From positions 1 to 10,500 of the forward strand of contig JAEWVY010000056.1 in the NCBI GenBank assembly GCA_023396625.1: DNA of 10,500 nt. Direction: 5' to 3'. The translations under genes were made by a program, and so were the position numbers. Below, piece after piece: positions 5,585 to 10,500 of the stretch. Source of the stretch: Pseudomonadota bacterium. Lineage in GTDB: Bacteria; Pseudomonadota; Gammaproteobacteria; Burkholderiales; Burkholderiaceae_C. Below the pieces are notes generated by a model, which had not been told where the DNA came from, did not search any database, and saw only the letters and a list, made by a program, of their open reading frames with translations. Numbering within the stretch: the first letter of the stretch is position 1; each line of letters opens with the position of its first letter.

Positions 5585-6961
5585 TCAGTTGGCCAGAAAA
5601 GGATGCCGCATCATGATGGTGTGGTCCCGGTCAGGGCTGGTCGAAATGAGGTGAATCGGCACGCCCGTCACATGCGCGATGCGCTGCAGATACAACCTGG
5701 CATTGATGGGCAGGTCTTCATACCGCGTGATACCCACGGTGCTGTCGCTCCAGCCATCCATGGTTTCGTAGATTGGCTTGCATCGGGCGATCTCGTCCGC
5801 GCCCATCGGCAGGATGTCGGTGGTCTCGCCATCGAGTTCGTAGCCCGTGCACAGCTTCAGCTCCGCCAAGCCATCGAGCACATCAAGTTTGGTGATGCAC
5901 AGCCCTGAGAGTCCGTTGACCTGGGCGCTGCGCTTGAGAAGAGCCGCGTCAAACCATCCACAGCGGCGGCTTCTTCCCGTGGTCACCCCTTTTTCCGCGC
6001 CCACGGTGCTCATGTGCCAGCCCGGTGTGCCGGGGGTCTGCCAATCGAGTTCCGTGGGAAAAGGCCCTCCGCCCACGCGGGTGCAATAGGCCTTGGTGAT
6101 CCCCAGAATGTAGTGCAGCAGCCCTGGCCCGACGCCCGCACCGGCGGCCGCATTGCCTGCCACGCAATTGCTGGACGTCACATAGGGATAGGTTCCGTGA
6201 TCGACATCCAGCAGCGTGCCCTGGGCCCCCTCGAAAAGAAGGTTGGCGCCCAGTCGATGTGCGTCGTTGAGTTCCCGCGAGACATCGGCCATCATGGGAG
6301 CCAGGACCTTCGCCTGACGCATGGCTTCGTCGTAGACGGCGTCAAATTGCACTTCGCCATCCTTGACATAGGGCGTGAGCGCATCGCCGAAACTGAAATT
6401 TCTTGATCCCAGGAAGGTGGTCAGCATGTGGTTATGCAAGGCCAGCAGCTCCTTGAGCTTGGCGGCCAGGCGCTCGGGATACTTGAGATCCTGCACACGC
6501 AGGGCGCGGCGCGCGATCTTGTCCTCGTAGGCCGGGCCGATGCCGCGACCCGTGGTGCCGATCTTCTCGGTCCCTCCCTGCTCACGCGCAGCCTCGCGCG
6601 CGACATCCAGCGCCGCGTGAAACGGCAGGATCAGTGGGCAGGCTTCACTGATGCGCAGACGGGAGCGAACCTCGACGCCCGCCTTTTCCAAGCCCTCGAT
6701 CTCCTCGAACAATTTGGCCACGGAAAGCACCACACCGTTGCCGATGTAGCACTTGACGCCCGGCCGCATGATGCCGCTCGGAATCAAGTGCAGGGCTGTC
6801 TTGACGCCGTTGATCACCAAGGTGTGCCCCGCATTGTGCCCCCCCTGGAAGCGCACCACGCCCTGCGCGCTCTCGGTCAGCCAGTCCACCAGCTTGCCTT
6901 TGCCTTCGTCGCCCCACTGGGTCCCCACGACGACAACGTTACGTCCTTTGGTCATATTCAT
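5585..6961 (-). CDS. purA: Adenylosuccinate synthetase (PurA)
   Basis: PurA joins IMP and aspartate using GTP, the committed step to AMP, in the cytoplasm. Starting at ATG 6961 the protein has 458 residues, somewhat longer than the 432 of E. coli; a second ATG two codons on (6955) is possible. The frame is open further upstream, but that part overlaps hisZ and is not PurA-like. GTQWGDEGKGK holds the catalytic Asp18 and the P-loop. HNAGHT holds His46, equivalent to His41 of E. coli. TTGRGIGPAYEDK is the IMP-binding region, FEGAQGTLLDVDHGTYPYVTSSN is characteristic, TTGRSRRCGWFD is the aspartate-loop region, and TKLDVLDG is the guanine-specificity region. It starts 11 bases after the hisZ stop and its ribosome binding site is weak, so it is probably co-transcribed and perhaps translationally linked with hisZ. 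Confidence 0.97.
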   Translation of the reverse strand: MNMTKGRNVVVVGTQWGDEGKGKLVDWLTESAQGVVRFQGGHNAGHTLVINGVKTALHLIPSGIMRPGVKCYIGNGVVLSVAKLFEEIEGLEKAGVEVRSRLRISEACPLILPFHAALDVAREAAREQGGTEKIGTTGRGIGPAYEDKIARRALRVQDLKYPERLAAKLKELLALHNHMLTTFLGSRNFSFGDALTPYVKDGEVQFDAVYDEAMRQAKVLAPMMADVSRELNDAHRLGANLLFEGAQGTLLDVDHGTYPYVTSSNCVAGNAAAGAGVGPGLLHYILGITKAYCTRVGGGPFPTELDWQTPGTPGWHMSTVGAEKGVTTGRSRRCGWFDAALLKRSAQVNGLSGLCITKLDVLDGLAELKLCTGYELDGETTDILPMGADEIARCKPIYETMDGWSDSTVGITRYEDLPINARLYLQRIAHVTGVPIHLISTSPDRDHTIMMRHPFLAN

Positions 6962-6972
6962 GTCGGAGATTC

Positions 6973-8133
6973 TCAAATGGCCTGCACGATCCAAAGTCCG
7001 GCGGCTTCGACGAGCTCCCGGTCGCAATGGAACTCATCAATTTCACTTTCATGGCCTGGCAAGACGCAAACCACCGTTTCACCCCGCTCGCGAAGCGCCT
7101 CGATGGCCGCGCGTTGACCGGGATCCTGCCCCCACGAAGCACGTATCGCCGCCTTCAGGGACCTTGGCGCCGCGACGGCCACAAGGGCCTTGACATCCAG
7201 GCTGAAGCCGACGGCTGGGCGAGCCCGATCAAGCTGATGCCCGAACACGGCCCCCACCCCGTCGTAACGGCCACCTCGCGCCACCGCATCATGTGCACCC
7301 CGGGCGTAAATGGCAAAACGAGCCCCGCTGTAGTAGGCGTACCCCCGCAGATCCGCCAAATCGAAGCTCACTCGCGTATCGCCAAGCTGCTGCGCGAGCC
7401 ACCGCAGGTTTCCCAGCGCCTCCGTGATGCCAGGCAGCGGCTTGAGGGCTGCCGCCGCTTCATCGAGCACCTTGGCATCCCCGAACAACTGCGCCAAGGC
7501 CAACAAGCTCCCCCGCGTGGTTTCCGGAAAGCCCCGCGTGAGGGTCGACAGCGCGCTCGAATCCTTGATCGCCAGCGCGGCATGGACCTCTGCCAATACC
7601 CGCGCATCCACTTCGACTTCGGAAAGCAGTTCGCGCACGATGCGCGCATCGGCCAAATCCACCCCGAGATCGCCAACCTGCGCCTGCCGCAGGCCATCGA
7701 GTGCAAGCAAGAGAATTTCCAGATCGGCTTCCAGCCCGGCATGGCCATAGATCTCGGCGCCGAACTGCAGCGGTTCGCGGGTCGCATGAGGCCGGTCCGG
7801 GCGGGTATGCAATACCGGACCGCAATAACAAAGCCGGGTCACACCCTGACGGTTGAGCAAATGGGCGTCGATGCGTGCCACCTGTGGCGTCGTATCTGCG
7901 CGCAAGCCAAGCATGCGCCCGGACAGTTGATCCACCAGCTTGAAGGTCTGCAGGTCCAATGCTTCGCCCGTGCCGGTCAGCAGTGACTCAAGGTGTTCCA
8001 ACAACGGTGGCATCACGAGCTCGTACCCATAAGCACAGGCGGTATCGAGCAGACGACGACGAAGTTCTTCGATGTGCCGGGCCTCTGCGGGCAGAACATC
8101 GGCAATGTGATCCGGCAGGACCCAGGCGGACAT
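6973..8133 (-). CDS. hisZ: ATP phosphoribosyltransferase regulatory subunit (HisZ)
   Basis: HisZ is a histidyl-tRNA synthetase paralogue that binds and activates the short form of HisG, the first enzyme of histidine synthesis; it does not charge tRNA. The protein from ATG 8133 has 386 residues. A TTG at 8145 would add four, but MSAWVLPDHIADVLP is the usual HisZ beginning. The class II synthetase-like core shows LGLRADTTPQVARI (about 76-89, motif 2 region), YCGPVLHTRP just after, GYAYYSGARF where HisS has its LDYYTG-type loop, and RGGRYDGVGAVFG as motif 3-like sequence. The length and the C-terminus fit HisZ rather than HisS, which carries a distinct anticodon-binding domain. The gene implies a short-form hisG elsewhere in the genome. 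Its place between DUF2065 and purA is typical of Burkholderiales. Confidence 0.94.
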   Translation of the reverse strand: MSAWVLPDHIADVLPAEARHIEELRRRLLDTACAYGYELVMPPLLEHLESLLTGTGEALDLQTFKLVDQLSGRMLGLRADTTPQVARIDAHLLNRQGVTRLCYCGPVLHTRPDRPHATREPLQFGAEIYGHAGLEADLEILLLALDGLRQAQVGDLGVDLADARIVRELLSEVEVDARVLAEVHAALAIKDSSALSTLTRGFPETTRGSLLALAQLFGDAKVLDEAAAALKPLPGITEALGNLRWLAQQLGDTRVSFDLADLRGYAYYSGARFAIYARGAHDAVARGGRYDGVGAVFGHQLDRARPAVGFSLDVKALVAVAAPRSLKAAIRASWGQDPGQRAAIEALRERGETVVCVLPGHESEIDEFHCDRELVEAAGLWIVQAI

Positions 8134-8186
8134 GTGAATGGGCAAGCTGTTAAAACGGTGATTTTACCGGGCTCTTGAGGCGGGCT

Positions 8187-8375
8187 TCATGCCATGAGCC
8201 AGAGCAGCAGCAGTCCCAGCATGGCACTGCACAACCCAAAAAAACGAAGCTGCCCGTCACGCAGCTCCATCAGTTGCATGAATATCCGCCGCCATGCGGA
8301 CGGCGAAATGAGCGGCAACAGGCCTTCAAGCACCAAAACCAGCGCCAGCGCTGCCAGCAGACCACCGGTGTCCAA
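8187..8375 (-). CDS. DUF2065 (YjeT family) small inner-membrane protein
   Basis: The 62-residue protein has two membrane segments (about 5-23 and 43-61) joined by a short charged linker. LALVLVLEGLLPLISPSAWRR closely matches the E. coli YjeT pattern (LALVLVLEGLGPMLYPKAW), which defines DUF2065. The start is TTG at 8375: no ATG or GTG lies between the hflC stop and this codon, and the conserved N-terminus begins just after it. It follows hflC with an 11-base gap. In E. coli yjeT also lies between hflC and purA, so association with the HflKC locus is old. Its function is unknown; a link to the HflKC-FtsH complex is inferred only from position. Confidence 0.9.
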   Translation of the reverse strand: MDTGGLLAALALVLVLEGLLPLISPSAWRRIFMQLMELRDGQLRFFGLCSAMLGLLLLWLMA

Positions 8376-8386
8376 GTGAGCCGCTT

Positions 8387-9292
8387 CTATTTTTTGCCGC
8401 TTGGTGCAGGCACTGCTGCACCACCGCGCATGGCCTTGAAGAATTCCGAGCTGGCCGGATCAACCACTACCATGTCGTTTTTGCTGGCAAAACTGGCCTT
8501 GTAGGCCTCCAGACTGCGGTAAAACTGGGCGAACTGCGGATCTTTGCCAAAAGCCTCCGCATAAATACGCGCCGCCTCCGCGTCACCTTCACCCTTGATT
8601 TTCTGGGCTTCGCGATAGGCATTGGCAATGGTGACTTCCCGCTGACGGTCCGCATCAGCTCGAATCTTCTCCCCTTCGGCGGCTCCCGTGGACCGCAACT
8701 CGTTCGCCACCCTCTTGCGCTCGGCTTCCATGCGGCGGTACACCGATTCAGTGATGGAGTCCACATAGTCAGCCCGGGTAATACGGACATCCACCACATC
8801 GATGCCCCAGGGTTTCGCGCCCTTGACCGCCTCAAGCACCTCGCGCTTCACATTGGCCATCAGCGCTTCCCGCTTCAGCGACAGCAGATCCTTGACGGTG
8901 GTGCGGTTGATCTCTTCCTGAAAGGCATTGCGAACCACCCGGTTGAGCTGGTTCGCGCCAGCACCTTCATCCAGGCCCACATTGCGGATGTACGCCTGCG
9001 GATCGGCGATGCGCCAACGCACGTACCAATCGATGACGACACGCTGTTTTTCGGCGGTCAGCATCGGTTCGGTCTCCACGCTGTCTAGCGTGAGCAGCCG
9101 TTTGTCGATGTAGGTCACATTCTGGAAGGGCGGCGGCAATTTGAAGTTCAGCCCAGGTTCGGTGATGACATCCTTGATCTGGCCCAACGCGTAAACCACG
9201 CCAAACTGACGCTGGTCCACGACAAACATCGTGGAGCTGAGCAAGGCCAGGATGACCAGCAGGGACGAAGCAATGAATCCAACTCTGTTCAT
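8387..9292 (-). CDS. hflC: HflC, SPFH/prohibitin-domain modulator of FtsH protease
   Basis: HflC pairs with HflK in a large membrane assembly that encloses and modulates the AAA protease FtsH. The 301-residue protein has one N-terminal membrane anchor (about 4-25), then VVDQRQFGVVYALGQI, the start of the SPFH/Band-7 domain, which lies on the periplasmic side. Residues 185-250 are rich in Ala, Glu, Arg and Lys and form the long helix typical of HflC. The C-terminus around MVVVDPASSEFFKAM matches the family. The ATG at 9292 has AGAGG seven bases upstream and lies 12 bases after the hflK stop, so the two subunits are probably translated from one mRNA. Nothing appears missing. Confidence 0.96.
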   Translation of the reverse strand: MNRVGFIASSLLVILALLSSTMFVVDQRQFGVVYALGQIKDVITEPGLNFKLPPPFQNVTYIDKRLLTLDSVETEPMLTAEKQRVVIDWYVRWRIADPQAYIRNVGLDEGAGANQLNRVVRNAFQEEINRTTVKDLLSLKREALMANVKREVLEAVKGAKPWGIDVVDVRITRADYVDSITESVYRRMEAERKRVANELRSTGAAEGEKIRADADRQREVTIANAYREAQKIKGEGDAEAARIYAEAFGKDPQFAQFYRSLEAYKASFASKNDMVVVDPASSEFFKAMRGGAAVPAPSGKK

Positions 9293-9304
9293 GTCTAGGC
9301 CTCT

Positions 9305-10500
9305 TCAACGGGTCTCACGGTCACGGGTACGGGATGCGTCGCGCGCACGGACATCGTTCGACGCCGATGAGCCAGGGGCGGCGGAGGTCGCCGGCGAGCC
9401 GGCCGGGGCAGCCGGCACCGGATTGTCCACTGCAACCTGTTTGATGATCTTGTCCAATGGCAAATACATGAGGTTGGATCCTTGGCGTGAATCGATCAGT
9501 ACCTTCGTGACCTGGCCATAGATCTGCTGCATGGTTTCAAGGTACAACCGATCACGTGTCACCTGCGGCGCCTTCTGATATTCCGCCTGCACGGACCGGA
9601 ATCGTTGCGCGTCGCCTTGTGCCTGCGCCGTGATGCGTGCCTTGTAGGCCTCGGACTCCTCTTTCAAACGGGAGGCGGCACCCACAGCACGTGGGATCAC
9701 ATCGTTCGCATACGCCTGGGCTTCGTTCTTCGCGCGCTCGCGCTCCTGACCAGCTTTCAACACATCGTCGAAAGCCGACTGCACCTGTTCCGGAGGGCGG
9801 ACGCCGCCCTGTTGCAGGTTGATGCCAACCACCTCGATGCCGACCTTGTACCGATCGAGAATCGTCTGCATCAACACACGCACCCGTGGGGCAATTTGGT
9901 CGCGGTCCTCAGCCAGGGCAGAGTCCATCTTCATCTTGCCCACGACCTCCCGGACCGCCGTCTCCGCCGCTTGAACGACAGCTTCGGTGGGATTCTTGCT
10001 CTCAAACAGGAAGGCACGAGCGTCGTTCAGGCGGTACTGGACCGCGAATTTGATCTCGACGATGTTCTCATCTTCCGTGAGCATCGCCGACTCGCGCAGT
10101 CCTGTCGTCTTGATCACGTTGTCCCGCCCCACATCCACCGACCGAATTTGCGTCACAAAAACCAGTTCGTGGCGCTGAATGGGATAGGGCAAGCGCCAGT
10201 TGAATCCGGCACCTACCGTCGCCTTGTATTTTCCGAACTGCGTAATGACGGCCTGCTGCCCTTCCTGGACGATGAAAAAGCCCGTCCCCAGCCATATCAG
10301 CAAGACAACGCCCGCAATCAACCCGACACCCACACCCGCGTTCTTCATGTCCGGGGGCTGAAACGCCCCACCACTACCCGAGCCGTTCCCCCCCCGGCCT
10401 GCCCCACGCATGCCGCCAAACAACCCGCCCAGCTTGCGGTTGAAATCACGCCAGAGTTCGTCCAGGTCCGGCGGCCCCGCACTGGGACCTTGTCCACGCC
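9305..10500 (-). CDS. hflK: HflK, SPFH/prohibitin-domain partner of HflC (5' end off window)
   Basis: HflK is the larger subunit of the HflKC complex that regulates FtsH. The frame is open to the right edge, and the sequence before the first possible internal start (10423) is authentic HflK: GPPDLDELWRDFNRKLGGLFGG, encoded at about 10415-10480, is the conserved cytoplasmic N-terminus. The true start therefore lies beyond 10500. A Gly-rich linker follows, then one membrane segment (bases about 10270-10340, GLIAGVVLLIWLGTGFFIV), then VQEGQQAVITQFGKY opening the SPFH domain. A long helical region (about 9610-9790) and a family-typical YLPLDKI stretch come next. The last 35 or so residues are a low-complexity tail, first Pro/Ala/Ser, then Arg/Asp-rich, ending in TRDRETR; this tail varies among homologues. 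hflX would be expected further upstream, off the window. Confidence 0.96.
   Translation of the reverse strand, partial: RGQGPSAGPPDLDELWRDFNRKLGGLFGGMRGAGRGGNGSGSGGAFQPPDMKNAGVGVGLIAGVVLLIWLGTGFFIVQEGQQAVITQFGKYKATVGAGFNWRLPYPIQRHELVFVTQIRSVDVGRDNVIKTTGLRESAMLTEDENIVEIKFAVQYRLNDARAFLFESKNPTEAVVQAAETAVREVVGKMKMDSALAEDRDQIAPRVRVLMQTILDRYKVGIEVVGINLQQGGVRPPEQVQSAFDDVLKAGQERERAKNEAQAYANDVIPRAVGAASRLKEESEAYKARITAQAQGDAQRFRSVQAEYQKAPQVTRDRLYLETMQQIYGQVTKVLIDSRQGSNLMYLPLDKIIKQVAVDNPVPAAPAGSPATSAAPGSSASNDVRARDASRTRDRETR

Noticed and set aside
7027..7986. Long plus-strand open frame (319 codons) opposite hisZ
   Set aside because: It lies fully antisense to a gene with clear family motifs, has no recognisable domain, and is the kind of stop-free frame common in GC-rich coding sequence.
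8151..8169. Weak hairpin CGGT-AAAATC-ACCG followed by TTTT between the DUF2065 gene and hisZ
   Set aside because: The stem has only four pairs and the T-run is short, so it is not a credible terminator; the genes are more likely co-transcribed.

Overview
The window is a high-GC, gene-dense stretch of chromosome, most likely from a betaproteobacterium of the order Burkholderiales. The strongest clue is the minus-strand order hflK-hflC-DUF2065-hisZ-purA-phosphoribosyltransferase. This order is familiar from Burkholderiales such as Comamonadaceae and Bordetella relatives, and the protein sequences agree with it. I see no mobile element, rRNA or tRNA gene, CRISPR array or prophage. The content is ordinary core genome, and I found no convincing undescribed system.

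Left part (1-2384): the 5' part of an ABC-transporter ATPase gene (ybbA type, minus strand, 3' end off the left edge) is divergent from tesA, a secreted GDSL esterase gene, with only 15 bases between the two starts. tesA overlaps mnmH, the tRNA 2-selenouridine synthase gene, by an ATGA stop/start. A GC-rich palindrome lies where mnmH converges on the next gene.

Middle part (2427-4936, all minus strand): a small Lys/Glu-rich protein of unknown function, a DUF2189 multispanning membrane protein, and a MetC-type cystathionine beta-lyase. Upstream of the DUF2189 gene is a near-consensus FNR/ANR-type box, the most informative regulatory signal in the window. Upstream of metC is a perfect 6-bp inverted repeat, TGTCA-type.

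Right part (4988-10500, all minus strand, transcribed right to left): hflK (5' end off the right edge), hflC, a DUF2065 small membrane protein, hisZ, purA and a phosphoribosyltransferase. Spacings are 10-70 bases, as expected for an operon-like array. HflK and HflC form the membrane complex that controls the FtsH protease. HisZ activates the first step of histidine synthesis (ATP + PRPP). PurA commits IMP to AMP. The phosphoribosyltransferase probably recovers purines with PRPP. The last three therefore share purine and PRPP pools.

Several starts differ from the longest open frame. hisZ, purA and probably metC start internally. hflK extends beyond the window rather than starting at an internal codon. 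Three genes (tesA, the 62-residue protein and the DUF2065 gene) appear to use TTG.
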